Shown piece after piece: positions 1-8,639 of a stretch of 64,000 nucleotides of DNA. Source of the DNA: Ruegeria sp. HKCCD8929 (GTDB lineage: Bacteria; Pseudomonadota; Alphaproteobacteria; Rhodobacterales; Rhodobacteraceae); assembly GCF_013031405.1 (NCBI RefSeq), contig NZ_WPZY01000006.1, forward strand, positions 62,001-126,000, written 5' to 3'. Each line of letters opens with the position of its first letter. The stretch's first letter is position 1. The position numbers were made by a program, and so were the translations under genes. The notes beneath the pieces were generated by a model. The model ran no database searches, had not been told where the DNA came from, and saw only the letters and a list, made by a program, of their open reading frames with translations.

Positions 1-1
1 G

Positions 2-163
2 GTGTTCGAAGAGGCGCCGGATGGCGGCTGCAACGTGTCCTTCCATGTGGATTTCGAGTTCAAGAACGCTGTCCTGCAAGGCATCATCGGCATGGTCTTC
101 AACGAGGCCATGCACCGCATCGTGCGCGCCTTCGAGGCGCGCGCCGCCGAGCTCTACGGCTGA
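2..163 (+). CDS. C-terminal end of a RatA/COQ10-type START-domain protein (partial)
   Basis: Only the last 53 codons are in the window; the gene begins to the left. The visible protein (FHVDFEFKN, then GMVFNEAMHRIVRAFEARA, ending in ELYG) matches the C-terminal beta strand and long closing helix of the SRPBCC fold found in the ubiquinone-binding COQ10/RatA family, which helps coenzyme Q function in the respiratory membrane. The reading frame is open from base 2 to TGA at 161-163. The family call rests on this tail only, so the exact role is inferred. A 37-bp gap separates it from the next gene on the same strand. Confidence 0.7.
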   Translation: MFEEAPDGGCNVSFHVDFEFKNAVLQGIIGMVFNEAMHRIVRAFEARAAELYG

Positions 164-200
164 GGCTTTACCCGCCCCGATCCGGCGCTAGACTGCGCCC

Positions 201-1505
201 ATGACCGATCTGACAACCACACTGGCGGCCTTCGCCACCGGCCCGCTTTCCACCACGCAACAGGCACGGCTCGTCGCTTCTCTGTCGGCGCTCGACTGGC
301 TCGCCGTCGGGCGCGCGGGAGCGCAGGAGCCGGTGTCGCGCGTCCTGCGCGACATGGTGCTGGAGGAGGGGGGGCACCCTCACGCCCGTCTCTTCGGCTA
401 TGGCGCAGCACCCTTGCGGGCAGCAGCGCTGGTCAATGGCACCGTGTCCCACGCGCTGGACTATGACGACACTCATTTCGCCCATATCGGCCACCCCTCG
501 GTGGCGGTTTTCCCGGCGGCTTTGGCGATGGCCGAGTGGCACGAACACCCTCTTGTCGATCTGCTGGAGGCGGCGCTGGTCGGGATGGAGCTGTCGATCC
601 GCGTCGGCCTCTGGCTGGGGCGCGGGCATTACCAGATCGGGTTTCACCAGACCGCCACCGCAGGCGCCTTTGGCGCGGCAGCAGCGGCGGGGCGGCTGGC
701 GGGGCTGAGCGCGGAGCAAATGCATATGGCTCTGGGGCTGACGGCGACACAGGCCACCGGGCTCAAGACGCAGTTCGGCACGATGGGCAAGCCCTACAAT
801 GCCGGTATCGCTGCCGCAGCCGGGGTCGAGGCGGTGCAACTGATCCAGCGCGGTTTCGTCGCCAATCCGGACGCGCTGGAAGGGCCGTTCGGGTTTGGCG
901 CCACGCATCACGGCGCGCAGGATGCCTCCGCCGCCTTGGATGGGCTGGGCGATGAATGGCTGTTCGAGACCGTCAGTCACAAGTTCCACGCCTGCTGCCA
1001 CGGCCTGCATGCGGCGCTCGAAGCCGCGCGGTCGCTGGACATTGCCGAGCCGGAAGTGGCCGAGCTCAAGGTCAGGACCCACCCCCGTTGGATGAGCGTG
1101 TGCAACCAGCCTGCGCCCGAAACCGGACTGGGCGCCAAATTCTCGTACCGCACCGTGCTCGCCATGTCGGCGCTGGGGCACGATACCGCGCGGCTCGACA
1201 GCTATACCGACGCGATCTGTGCCGATCCACGGCTGAACTCCCTGCGGGGCCGGATCACTGTGGAAGCGGATGACGGCTTGTCGGAAACGCAGGCTCATTT
1301 GTCGTTGCTCAGGCGCGACGGGGCCCGGCGCGAGGCCGAGTATGACCTGCAAGCGCCCATGTCGCTGAGCACGCGGGAAGAGCGGGTCCGGGCCAAGGCG
1401 GCCAAGCTGATCGGGCATCAGATGGCGGATGAGGTCTGGTCGATGCTCCGCACTGGCGGGCAGGCGGCGGATTTCGCGGCGCGGTTGCACACCGGGGAAG
1501 AGTGA
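201..1505 (+). CDS. MmgE/PrpD family protein (first of two tandem paralogues)
   Basis: A 434-residue protein of the MmgE/PrpD family, whose best-known members are 2-methylcitrate dehydratase and cis-aconitate decarboxylase. The N-terminal all-helical domain carries the family signature around LDYDDTHFAHIGHPSVAVFPAALA (residues ~88-112), and the later KFHACCHGLHAALEA stretch (~260) is the usual lid-domain His/Cys segment. Start ATG 201 fits the family N-terminus (TTTLAAFATG). The last bases overlap the GTG start of the next gene by 4, so the two are translationally coupled. No prpB or prpC is adjacent, so 2-methylcitrate is not implied as substrate; a hydroxy- or isomerisable dicarboxylate is possible. 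The family is sure, the substrate unknown. Confidence 0.85.
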   Translation: MTDLTTTLAAFATGPLSTTQQARLVASLSALDWLAVGRAGAQEPVSRVLRDMVLEEGGHPHARLFGYGAAPLRAAALVNGTVSHALDYDDTHFAHIGHPSVAVFPAALAMAEWHEHPLVDLLEAALVGMELSIRVGLWLGRGHYQIGFHQTATAGAFGAAAAAGRLAGLSAEQMHMALGLTATQATGLKTQFGTMGKPYNAGIAAAAGVEAVQLIQRGFVANPDALEGPFGFGATHHGAQDASAALDGLGDEWLFETVSHKFHACCHGLHAALEAARSLDIAEPEVAELKVRTHPRWMSVCNQPAPETGLGAKFSYRTVLAMSALGHDTARLDSYTDAICADPRLNSLRGRITVEADDGLSETQAHLSLLRRDGARREAEYDLQAPMSLSTREERVRAKAAKLIGHQMADEVWSMLRTGGQAADFAARLHTGEE

Positions 1506-2869
1506 GGGCGCAGGTGACAGTTTCATTCGACAGGTTCGCGGCAGAGCTTCGGTACGAGGATCTGCCGGAGGCGGTTCTTTGGACCCTGCGACGTAGCTTC
1601 ACCGACACGATGGGCGTGGCGGCGGTGGGCTCGACCACGCCGCTTTCGGCTATCGTGCGCCGCACTGCGCCGATGATCTTCGGCGCCGGAGAGGCGGGTG
1701 CCGCACGCATCCTGATGGACGGGCGCCCGGTCAGTCCGGTGGGCGCTGCTATGGCCGGGGCCTTCACGGTGGACAGCATCGACGCCCATGACGGCACCAC
1801 GCCCTGCAAGGGGCACGGCGGCTCAGCCCTGTTTCCGGCTCTGATCGCGATGGCGCAAGCCTCTGAGCAACCGCTGGACGGCAAGCGCTTTGCCGAGGTT
1901 TCGGCGACAGGTTATGAGGTCGCGTACCGCGCCGGGCTGGCCCAGCACGCCACCTGTGCCGACTATCATACCTCGGGCGCGTGGACCGCCGTGGGCGTCG
2001 CCGCTGCCGGGGCCAAGCTGCTGGGCGGTGATGCCGAACAGATCAGGCAGGCAGCGGGTATCGGCGAGTATCACGGCCCCCGCAGCCAGATGATGCGCTG
2101 CATCGACCACCCGTCGATGGTGCGTGACGGAGTGGGTTGGGGCGCGCCATCGGGCGTAACGGCGGCCTATCTGGCGATGGAGGGCTTCACCGGCGCCCCG
2201 GCGCTGACCTGCGAGGGGGAGGAGAGCGCCGAATTCTGGGCCGATCTGGGCACCGGTTGGCGGCTGGTCGATCACACCCATTACAAGGCCTATCCCTGCT
2301 GCCGCTGGGCACATCCGTCGCTGGATGCCGTCCACGACATGATGCGCGACAACGCGCTGCATCACGAACAGATCGACAGCGTGGAAATCCGCACTTTCCA
2401 CTACGCCACCCGGCTGGCGGGGCAGGAGCCGCAGACGCAGGACGAGTTTGCCTATGCCATCGCCTTTCCGGTCGCAGCGATGATCGCGCGCGGGCAGGTG
2501 GGCGTTGAGGAACTGACCGATGCGGCGTTGCGTGATCCGGACATCCTGCGCCTCAGCCGCGCTACGACACTGATCGACGATCCCGAGATGACCCGCATCA
2601 GCATCGACAAACGCTGGGCGCAGGTGACGCTGGTGCTGAAAGATGGCCGCCGGATCGAGGACGCGCCCCGCACCCCGCGCGGCGATGCCGACATGCCGCT
2701 GAGCGATGCGCAGATCTCGGACAAGTTCCACATGCTGGCGGACCCGGTTATCGGGCAGGCGCGCGCCGATGAGATTGAGGCGCTGTCCGGCAGCTTCGAC
2801 AGCCTGTCCGCCCCGGACCTTTCACGACTGCTGACCTTGTGTAGCGATCCCGCAGATCGGGCGTCCTAA
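1502..2869 (+). CDS. MmgE/PrpD family protein (second tandem paralogue)
   Basis: A 455-residue second MmgE/PrpD protein starting with GTG inside the stop of the first (GTGA overlap). Family landmarks are DSIDAHDGTTPCKGHGGSALFPALIAMA (~80-107), the GIGEYHGPRSQMMR segment and the HYKAYPCCRWAHPSLDA segment (~260), equivalent to the His/Cys-rich lid of its neighbour. The two proteins are clearly different in sequence, so this is an old duplication or acquisition of two subunits or isozymes, not a recent copy. A GTG 12 bases further on is an alternative start. A hairpin terminator follows the stop by 5 bp. Confidence 0.85.
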   Translation: MRAQVTVSFDRFAAELRYEDLPEAVLWTLRRSFTDTMGVAAVGSTTPLSAIVRRTAPMIFGAGEAGAARILMDGRPVSPVGAAMAGAFTVDSIDAHDGTTPCKGHGGSALFPALIAMAQASEQPLDGKRFAEVSATGYEVAYRAGLAQHATCADYHTSGAWTAVGVAAAGAKLLGGDAEQIRQAAGIGEYHGPRSQMMRCIDHPSMVRDGVGWGAPSGVTAAYLAMEGFTGAPALTCEGEESAEFWADLGTGWRLVDHTHYKAYPCCRWAHPSLDAVHDMMRDNALHHEQIDSVEIRTFHYATRLAGQEPQTQDEFAYAIAFPVAAMIARGQVGVEELTDAALRDPDILRLSRATTLIDDPEMTRISIDKRWAQVTLVLKDGRRIEDAPRTPRGDADMPLSDAQISDKFHMLADPVIGQARADEIEALSGSFDSLSAPDLSRLLTLCSDPADRAS

Positions 2870-2874
2870 TGAAG

Positions 2875-2901
2875 AAAGCGGACCCCCAAGAGGTCCGCTT
2901 T
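2875..2901. terminator. Hairpin terminator between convergent prpD-like and amt genes
   Basis: A perfect 10-bp inverted repeat, AAAGCGGACC / GGTCCGCTTT, with a 7-base loop. It begins 5 bp after the plus-strand stop and sits 40 bp from the minus-strand amt stop. The A-rich and T-rich ends of the stem give short U-runs in both directions, so it can serve both converging genes. Confidence 0.8.
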
Positions 2902-2941
2902 CGGGTTGCCCTTGCGGGCGGCAGAGCAGTCCAAGGTGGGC

Positions 2942-4123
2942 TCAGCTGCTCATGTCATAGGCCCGCTCGCCATGGGTGGAGAGGTCGAGCCCGTTTGTCT
3001 CGGTCTCGGCATCTACCCGCAGCGGCGTGACAAGCGCAACCACCTTGACCAACACAATCGTGACAACTGCCGTAAAGACACCCACGATGATCAACCCGCC
3101 TGCCTGCGCGGCCCAGCTGCCCAGGCCGAAGAGGGCGATCATAAGCGTGCCGAAGACACCGCCAACACCATGCACGGCGAAGACGTCCAGCGTGTCGTCG
3201 ATCTTGGCGACGTTGCGCACCACATTCACCGCCTCCTGACACAGGATGCCCGCCACTCCGCCGATGATCAGAGCCTGCACCGGACCGACAAAACCGCTCG
3301 CCGGAGTGATCGAGGCCAGACCCGCAATCGTGCCGGTCACCAGACCCACCAGTGAGGCCTTGCCATATTTGACCTTCTCCCACAGCGCCCAGCTGAGCGA
3401 AGCGGTGGCGGCCGAGATATGAGTCACCGTCAGCGCCATCGCGGCACCGCCATCGGCTGCCAGCTGCGAGCCGCCGTTGAAGCCGAACCAGCCCACCCAC
3501 AGCATCGCCGCGCCGATCATCACGAAGCCCGGATTGTGCGGCGGCGTGGTGCGGTTGCGGCGGGGGCCGAGGAAGATCGCAATGATCAGGGCTGCCAGAC
3601 CGGCGGTCTCATGCACCACGATGCCACCGGCGAAGTCCTTCACTCCGGTCTCACCGAAGATGCCGCCGTCGGCCAGAAAGCCACCGCCCCAGATCCAGTG
3701 CACCACCGGCGCATAGCAGATCAGCATCCAGAGACCCGAGAAGGTCAGAACAAAGCCGAAGCCCACGCGTTCCACGTATGCGCCGACGATCAGGGCAGGG
3801 GTGATGATGGCGAACGTCATCTGGAAGGCAAAGAACAGGATCTCGGGCAGGGTGCCCGACAGGCTGTCCACAGTGACCCCGTTCAGGAACAGCTTGTCGA
3901 GCCCGCCCCAGACGCCCGAGCCACCGCTGCCGAAGGCAATCGAATACCCCGCGACCAGCCACAGGATGCTCATCAGACAGGCAATCGCAAAGCAGTGCAT
4001 GAACACGCTGAGTACATTTCGGGCGCGCACGAGCCCGCCATAGAACAGGGCAAGACCCGGCAGGGTCATGAATAGGACCAGGGCCGTGGCCACGATGATC
4101 CAGGCTGTATCGGCTCCGTTCAT
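2942..4123 (-). CDS. amt: Ammonium transporter (Amt family)
   Basis: A 393-residue polytopic inner-membrane protein that conducts ammonium/ammonia. Visible hallmarks are GLALFYGGLVRARNVLS in helix 1, the conserved Asp in VKDFAGGIVVHETAG, and the two pore histidines, in VVHETAG (helix 5) and FAVHGVGG (helix 10). It has no cleaved signal peptide; translation starts at ATG 4123 behind AAAGGAGAG. No PII gene (glnK) is next to it, unlike many amtB loci. It probably responds to nitrogen status through the Ntr systems encoded 3 kb away, but I see no -24/-12 promoter upstream; this fits an NtrC that does not use sigma-54. Confidence 0.93.
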   Translation of the reverse strand: MNGADTAWIIVATALVLFMTLPGLALFYGGLVRARNVLSVFMHCFAIACLMSILWLVAGYSIAFGSGGSGVWGGLDKLFLNGVTVDSLSGTLPEILFFAFQMTFAIITPALIVGAYVERVGFGFVLTFSGLWMLICYAPVVHWIWGGGFLADGGIFGETGVKDFAGGIVVHETAGLAALIIAIFLGPRRNRTTPPHNPGFVMIGAAMLWVGWFGFNGGSQLAADGGAAMALTVTHISAATASLSWALWEKVKYGKASLVGLVTGTIAGLASITPASGFVGPVQALIIGGVAGILCQEAVNVVRNVAKIDDTLDVFAVHGVGGVFGTLMIALFGLGSWAAQAGGLIIVGVFTAVVTIVLVKVVALVTPLRVDAETETNGLDLSTHGERAYDMSS

Positions 4124-4194
4124 GGGCCGCTCTCCTTTCGATTAGCTGATGAAATCCCCTTGTGTGAGAGCGGTTGAACCGATGTGGCATGAGG

Positions 4195-4215
4195 AAAAAA
4201 GAGGCAACCTGCCTC
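4195..4215 (-). terminator. Intrinsic terminator after ispDF-pgpA-cinA
   Basis: Read on the minus strand, a 6-bp stem (GAGGCA / TGCCTC, 3-base loop, 4201-4215) is followed by six U residues (4200-4195). It lies 68 bases after the cinA stop and 72 bases before the amt start codon, so it should separate the two minus-strand units. It could alternatively act in an amt leader if amt transcription starts upstream. Confidence 0.7.
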
Positions 4216-4283
4216 AAACACGCCTGTTTTTGACGCTTTTTGCTCAGTGCTGAATTATTGGGCGGGTTGACGCGGCGGACGCC

Positions 4284-4766
4284 TTAATTCTGGCCGATGC
4301 GCGAAAGGCCGGTGGCGAGCAGGTCAAGTGCGTGATCCCGGGCGGCCAGCCGCACCTTGTCGCGGCCAAGGGCGCCGAACTCGACGGTTTCGGTAAGCGT
4401 GATCAGGCCGTCTCCGGCCAGACCGAAACACACCCGCCCCTCGGGCTTGAACTCCGATCCGCCGGGCCCCGCGATGCCGGTGATCGAGACCGTAAGCTGC
4501 GCGCCGGAGTGCCGCAGCGCACCCTCGGCCATTTCTTTTGCCACCTCTTCCGACACGGCGCCAACCGCTGCCAGCGTCTCGGCCCGCACGCCCAGCATCT
4601 GTTCCTTGGCGGCGTTTGTGTAAGTGACAAAGCCCCGGTCCACGACCGCCGAACTGCCGGGGATATCGGTCAACGCGGCGGCGACCATGCCGCCGGTGCA
4701 GCTTTCGGCGGTGGCCACCATAACGTTTAGCGCCTTCGCGCGGTCCAGCAACTCGGTGACACTCAT
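4284..4766 (-). CDS. CinA-family nicotinamide-nucleotide amidohydrolase (PncC-like)
   Basis: A 160-residue stand-alone CinA C-terminal domain, which deamidates NMN to NaMN in pyridine-nucleotide recycling. Family motifs are VATAESCTGGMVAAALTDIPG (~16-36), GFVTYTNAAKEQMLGV and the SITGIAGPGG loop (~92-101). The open frame extends further upstream, but that part is a shadow of pgpA. ATG 4766 is preferred because it overlaps the pgpA stop by ATGA and matches the E. coli PncC length. It is the last gene of the ispDF-pgpA-cinA operon. Confidence 0.9.
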   Translation of the reverse strand: MSVTELLDRAKALNVMVATAESCTGGMVAAALTDIPGSSAVVDRGFVTYTNAAKEQMLGVRAETLAAVGAVSEEVAKEMAEGALRHSGAQLTVSITGIAGPGGSEFKPEGRVCFGLAGDGLITLTETVEFGALGRDKVRLAARDHALDLLATGLSRIGQN

Positions 4767-5260
4767 AGGCCTAGCACCCCGTGCGAAATGCCGGCCAGGA
4801 TCAGGACGCCGATGGCGGCGAAGACCCCGGCGATCACGTCGTCCAGCATCACGCCCAGTGCGTCGCCGCGCCGGTCGGCCCAGCCGACGGGACCGGGTTT
4901 GAAGATGTCGAACAGCCGGAACAGCACGAACCCTGCCACCCAGCCGGGCCACAGCGCGGTAACCTCGATCCCGTGCGCCCAGGCAGGGTAGGAAACGGCC
5001 CAGATCGCAATGAACTGTCCGGCCACCTCGTCAATGACGATCTCCGACGGGTCGTGATCCTCTTGCCCGGCGGTCATGACTTTGGTGGCCCAGAGCCCGC
5101 CGAAAAATACGGCTAGTGTTGCCAAGGCCAGCAGAGGAAACCCTCCTAGCACGTGCAAGCCCCAGGCCAGCGGCAGCGCCGCCGCCGAACCCCAAGTGCC
5201 GGGGCCAGGGCGCAGGTATCCCACGCCGCAGACGGTCCCGATCAGCTGCGCGGCCCTCAT
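4763..5260 (-). CDS. pgpA: Phosphatidylglycerophosphatase A
   Basis: A 165-residue membrane enzyme removing the phosphate from phosphatidylglycerol phosphate. PgpA landmarks are [19 protein letters not shown] (~12-30), [16 protein letters not shown] (~70-85) with its acidic metal-binding residues, and the [18 protein letters not shown] segment (~115-132). There are several hydrophobic helices between these motifs. The start is ATG 5260, overlapping the ispDF stop by 4 bp; a longer upstream frame is rejected because it would run through ispDF. It is coupled at both ends to its neighbours. Confidence 0.93.
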   Translation of the reverse strand: MRAAQLIGTVCGVGYLRPGPGTWGSAAALPLAWGLHVLGGFPLLALATLAVFFGGLWATKVMTAGQEDHDPSEIVIDEVAGQFIAIWAVSYPAWAHGIEVTALWPGWVAGFVLFRLFDIFKPGPVGWADRRGDALGVMLDDVIAGVFAAIGVLILAGISHGVLGL

Positions 5261-6390
5261 GCGCGCACCAGACAGGCGGTTGCGAGCGAGGCGATGCCCT
5301 CGCCGCGCCCGGTAAAGCCCAGCTTCTCGGAAGTGGTCGCCTTGACCGAGACCTGATCTGCATTCAATCCCATGATCTGCGCCATCTGCCGCCCCATGGC
5401 GGCGGCGTGTGGGCCGATCTTGGGATACTCGCAAACCAGCGTGCAGTCGATGTTCGAGATGCGGTATCCCATCTCAGCGGCCAGATCGACGGCATGGCTC
5501 AGGAAGATCTCGCTGGCCGCGCCCTTCCACTGCGGGTCCGAGGGCGGGAAATGCTGGCCGATATCGCCCTGCGCCAGCGCGCCATAGATCGCGTCGGTCA
5601 CTGCGTGCATGCCCACATCCGCGTCGGAATGGCCCTGTAGTCCCCGCTCGTAAGGCACTGACACGCCGCATAAAACCACGTGATCTCCCGGCCCAAACCG
5701 GTGCACGTCATAGCCGTTGCCCAGCCTGATATCCATCGCTGTTCCCAATATAATTTCGGCCCGGGCGAAATCCTCGGGCCGTGTTATCTTCAGATTGTCG
5801 GCGTCTCCGGGCACGATGGCCACGTCGATCCCGGCTGCCCTTGCCACCTCGACATCATCGGCTGCGGCGCCGGGATGGGCGGCATGGGCGGCCACTATGG
5901 CGTTATAGAGAAACCCCTGCGGCGTCTGCGCCGCATAGAGGCCACTGCGGTCGCTGGTGCCGGTGACCTTGCCGCCTTCCCCAGACCAGAGCGCGTCCGT
6001 AACCGCCAGACCCGGTGCGGCAGCTTGGTGATCGTCCAGCGCGGCCAGCACGTCCGCGATGATCTGGGCGCTGACACAAGGGCGGGCCACGTCATGGATC
6101 AGAACCTTGTCGATGCCAAGATTACCCAGCGCCCTCAATCCATTGCGAACCGAAGTTGCGCGATCCGCGCCGCCTTCGGCAAGGATCAGGCCCGAGGTTT
6201 CGAACTCCGCCCACGCCGCGCGGTCCTCCCCACTCAGCACCAGCACGATATGGTCGATCTGTGCCGCATGGAACCGCTCCAACGTCCAGTCCGCCACCCG
6301 TCGCCCGGCCAGCGGGCGCCATTGTTTCGGCACACCACCCCCGGCGCGCAAGCCACGCCCGGCGGCGACGATGATGGCGGCTGTGGTCAT
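5257..6390 (-). CDS. ispDF: Bifunctional IspD/IspF isoprenoid enzyme
   Basis: A 377-residue fusion of two MEP-pathway enzymes. Residues 1-~215 are IspD (2-C-methyl-D-erythritol 4-phosphate cytidylyltransferase), with the nucleotide-binding loop [19 protein letters not shown] and HDVARPCVS. From ~220 it is IspF (MECDP synthase), with the metal-site GYDVHRF, the [19 protein letters not shown] motif, [10 protein letters not shown] and the C-terminal [18 protein letters not shown]. IspDF fusions are usual in alphaproteobacteria. It is the first gene of the minus operon with pgpA and cinA, divergent from dusB across a 186-bp palindrome-rich region. Confidence 0.96.
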   Translation of the reverse strand: MTTAAIIVAAGRGLRAGGGVPKQWRPLAGRRVADWTLERFHAAQIDHIVLVLSGEDRAAWAEFETSGLILAEGGADRATSVRNGLRALGNLGIDKVLIHDVARPCVSAQIIADVLAALDDHQAAAPGLAVTDALWSGEGGKVTGTSDRSGLYAAQTPQGFLYNAIVAAHAAHPGAAADDVEVARAAGIDVAIVPGDADNLKITRPEDFARAEIILGTAMDIRLGNGYDVHRFGPGDHVVLCGVSVPYERGLQGHSDADVGMHAVTDAIYGALAQGDIGQHFPPSDPQWKGAASEIFLSHAVDLAAEMGYRISNIDCTLVCEYPKIGPHAAAMGRQMAQIMGLNADQVSVKATTSEKLGFTGRGEGIASLATACLVRA

Positions 6391-6464
6391 GAAGGCGAAA
6401 CTCCGGATTGCTGCGCCCGATGTTTATGGTCTGGCGCAATCGGAGGCAATCGCCTGTGGGGCTC

Positions 6465-6481
6465 TGCCTAAAAATTAGGCA
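6465..6481. promoter_or_regulatory. Palindrome TGCCTAA-AAA-TTAGGCA in the ispDF/dusB intergenic region
   Basis: A perfect 7-3-7 inverted repeat 96 bp before the dusB start. The half-site (T/G)AGGCA recurs in the same orientation at 6443-6448, 6550-6554 and 6568-6573, the last just ahead of the dusB GTG. Spacing and repetition look like a multi-site operator. The binding protein is unknown; NtrC or NtrX autoregulation is a guess. Confidence 0.5.
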
Positions 6482-6501
6482 AATACCCGTGACTGTCCCC
6501 T

Positions 6502-6518
6502 TGAAACGCCACGTTTCA
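6502..6518. promoter_or_regulatory. Palindrome TGAAACG-CCA-CGTTTCA upstream of dusB
   Basis: A second perfect 7-3-7 inverted repeat, with its centre 37 bp from that of the first. TTGAAA at 6501-6506 could double as a -35 element for dusB, but I see no convincing -10 at the right distance. Candidate operator. Confidence 0.45.
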
Positions 6519-6563
6519 TTGTGCAAATCCGGGCCTCTCGCTAGGAATGAGGCAATTGCACAA
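6519..6563. promoter_or_regulatory. Spaced inverted repeat TTGTGCAA...TTGCACAA before dusB
   Basis: Perfect 8-bp arms at 6519-6526 and 6556-6563, separated by 29 bp and ending 13 bp before the dusB GTG. They could be two operator half-sites or the base of an RNA stem in the dusB leader. No assignment is possible from sequence alone. Confidence 0.4.
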
Positions 6564-6576
6564 GGATTAGGCAGAC

Positions 6577-7560
6577 GTGACCTTACGTCTTGGAAATAAA
6601 ACACTGACCCCGCCCGTGGTTCTGGCCCCCATGGCCGGAATCACCGACCGCCCGTTCCGCGATCTGGTGGCGCGTTTCGGTGCCGGGCTGGTGGTGAGCG
6701 AGATGGTGGCCAGTCAGGAGATGGTGCAGGCCAAGCCCGGCGTGCGCGAACGGGCCGAGCTGTCGGCGGATGTGGAAAACACCGCCGTGCAACTCGCCGG
6801 GCGTGAAGCGCATTGGATGGCCGAAGCCGCCCGTCGGGTGGCCGACCGTGGCGCCCGGATCATCGACATCAACATGGGCTGCCCGGCGAAGAAGGTGACC
6901 AATGGCTATTCCGGCTCGGCTTTGCTTAAGACCCCGGATCACGCGCTGAAACTGATCGACGCGGTGGTGGCCGCCGTCGATGTGCCGGTAACGCTGAAAA
7001 CCCGGCTGGGTTGGGATGACACGCTGCTCAACGCCGCCGACGTGGCGCGCCGGGCCGAGAGGGCGGGGGTGCAGATGGTCACCATCCACGGGCGCACCCG
7101 CTGTCAGTTCTACAAGGGTCGCGCCGACTGGCAGGCGATCCGGGCGGTGAAGGAAACTGTCGGCATTCCTGTCATTGCCAATGGCGATATCGTCAGTCTG
7201 GACACGGCCCGGACTGCATTGGAATACTCGGGCGCGGATGGCGTGATGGTTGGGCGCGGCGCGCAGGGGCGGCCCTGGCTGCTGGCCGAAATCGCGCATG
7301 CGCTGCACTGCTCACCCGCGCCGGAGATTCCCGAAGGGCAAGCGCTGATCGACATGGTGATCGGGCATTATCAGTCCATGCTGGGCTTTTACGGCGCCGA
7401 TCTGGGACTTCGCGTCGCCCGCAAGCATCTGGGTTGGTACATGGACGCGGCGGGCACGCCCGCACCGCTGCGGCGCGCCGTTCTGACCTCGCGCGATCCG
7501 GCGGAGGTCATCCGTCTGCTGGCGGATGCGCTGACACCAAGAAAAGAACAGGCTGCATGA
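6577..7560 (+). CDS. dusB: tRNA-dihydrouridine synthase B (NifR3 family)
   Basis: A 327-residue flavoprotein that reduces uridine to dihydrouridine in tRNA. It shows the TIM-barrel opening VVLAPMAGITDRPFR, the catalytic-cysteine loop DINMGCPAKKVTNGYSGSALL (Cys102), TRLGWDD, and VTIHGRTRCQFYKG. Translation starts at GTG 6577, in keeping with the family N-terminus. Its stop overlaps the ntrB start (ATGA). In Rhodobacter this gene was named nifR3 because it heads the ntrBC operon, the same arrangement as here. Confidence 0.95.
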   Translation: MTLRLGNKTLTPPVVLAPMAGITDRPFRDLVARFGAGLVVSEMVASQEMVQAKPGVRERAELSADVENTAVQLAGREAHWMAEAARRVADRGARIIDINMGCPAKKVTNGYSGSALLKTPDHALKLIDAVVAAVDVPVTLKTRLGWDDTLLNAADVARRAERAGVQMVTIHGRTRCQFYKGRADWQAIRAVKETVGIPVIANGDIVSLDTARTALEYSGADGVMVGRGAQGRPWLLAEIAHALHCSPAPEIPEGQALIDMVIGHYQSMLGFYGADLGLRVARKHLGWYMDAAGTPAPLRRAVLTSRDPAEVIRLLADALTPRKEQAA

Positions 7561-8639
7561 CCCCGGATCAGGCCATATGGGCATCGCTGCCGGTTCCTGC
7601 CTTCATCATCGACCCGCAGGACCGGATCGCGGATGTGAACTCGGCGGGCGAGGGGTTTCTAAACGCCTCGCGCAAGGCGGTGCTGGGCCATCCGGTCTGG
7701 GATCAGATCGCCGCCGATGCGCCTATCGAAGAAGCCTTTGAGCGCGCGCGTAGCAATGGCACGCCGCTCTTTGTCAACGACGTTGACGTGGGCTCGGGCC
7801 AGCGCGCGCCGCTGCAATGTGCGCTGCAGATCGCGCCCTTGCTGGGGCAGCCCGGGTCGATGATCATGATCATCTCGCCACGCGAGTTGGCCGGTCGGAT
7901 GACCCAGAGCCACACGGTGAAATCGGCGGCGCAATCGGCCATCGGCATGGCCGAGATGCTGGCGCATGAGATCAAGAACCCGCTGGCGGGTATCACCGGA
8001 GCAGCGCAGCTTCTGAGTATGAATATCGCGCCGCAAGACATTGAACTTACCGATCTTATCGTCGAGGAGAGCCGCCGGATCGTGAAGTTGCTGGAGCAGG
8101 TTGAGCAGTTCGGAAACCTCTCCTTGCCCGACTTCAGACCCGTCAATATCCATGATGTGCTGGATCGTGCCCGGCGCTCGGCGCTGTTGGGCTTTGGCGC
8201 ACATATGACGATCATCGAGGATTATGACCCGTCGCTGCCGCTGGCCTTTGGTGACCCGGATCAGCTGTTGCAGGTGGTTCTGAACCTGCTCAGAAACGCG
8301 TCCGAGGCGGCGGGCGGCGATGGCGGAACCATCCACCTGCGCACCTATTTCGAACATTCCTTCCGCCTGCGCCGCAGCGACGGATCGGGCCATTCGCTGC
8401 CGCTGCAGATCGAGATCATCGATGACGGTCCGGGCCTGCCCGAAGACATTAGCGCCGATATCTTCGATCCGTTCGTTTCGGGGCGGGAGAATGGTACCGG
8501 GCTGGGGCTGGCGTTGGTCAGCAAGATCGTCTCGGACCATGACGGCTGGATTTCGGTGGACTCGGTGCCGGGCCGCACCGTGTTCCGCCTGTCGCTGCGG
8601 CGGGTGCCGCGCGATTACGAGCAAGAGGAGACCACCTGA
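7557..8639 (+). CDS. ntrB: Nitrogen-regulation sensor kinase NtrB
   Basis: A 360-residue soluble histidine kinase that phosphorylates or dephosphorylates NtrC under PII control. An N-terminal PAS-like region (~10-110) has no membrane segment. The H-box is [11 protein letters not shown] with phospho-acceptor His137. The N-box [13 protein letters not shown]1 box IIDDGPGLP and G2 box GTGLGLALV complete the catalytic domain. The start is ATG 7557 within the dusB stop; a longer frame from 7434 overlaps dusB and is rejected. Its stop overlaps the ntrC start (TGATG). Confidence 0.95.
   Translation: MTPDQAIWASLPVPAFIIDPQDRIADVNSAGEGFLNASRKAVLGHPVWDQIAADAPIEEAFERARSNGTPLFVNDVDVGSGQRAPLQCALQIAPLLGQPGSMIMIISPRELAGRMTQSHTVKSAAQSAIGMAEMLAHEIKNPLAGITGAAQLLSMNIAPQDIELTDLIVEESRRIVKLLEQVEQFGNLSLPDFRPVNIHDVLDRARRSALLGFGAHMTIIEDYDPSLPLAFGDPDQLLQVVLNLLRNASEAAGGDGGTIHLRTYFEHSFRLRRSDGSGHSLPLQIEIIDDGPGLPEDISADIFDPFVSGRENGTGLGLALVSKIVSDHDGWISVDSVPGRTVFRLSLRRVPRDYEQEETT

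Noticed and set aside
4124-4200. Search for a sigma-54 promoter upstream of amt
   Set aside because: No GG-N10-GC spacing matching the -24/-12 consensus was found; CGGTTGAACCG at 4171-4181 is a short palindrome of unknown meaning.
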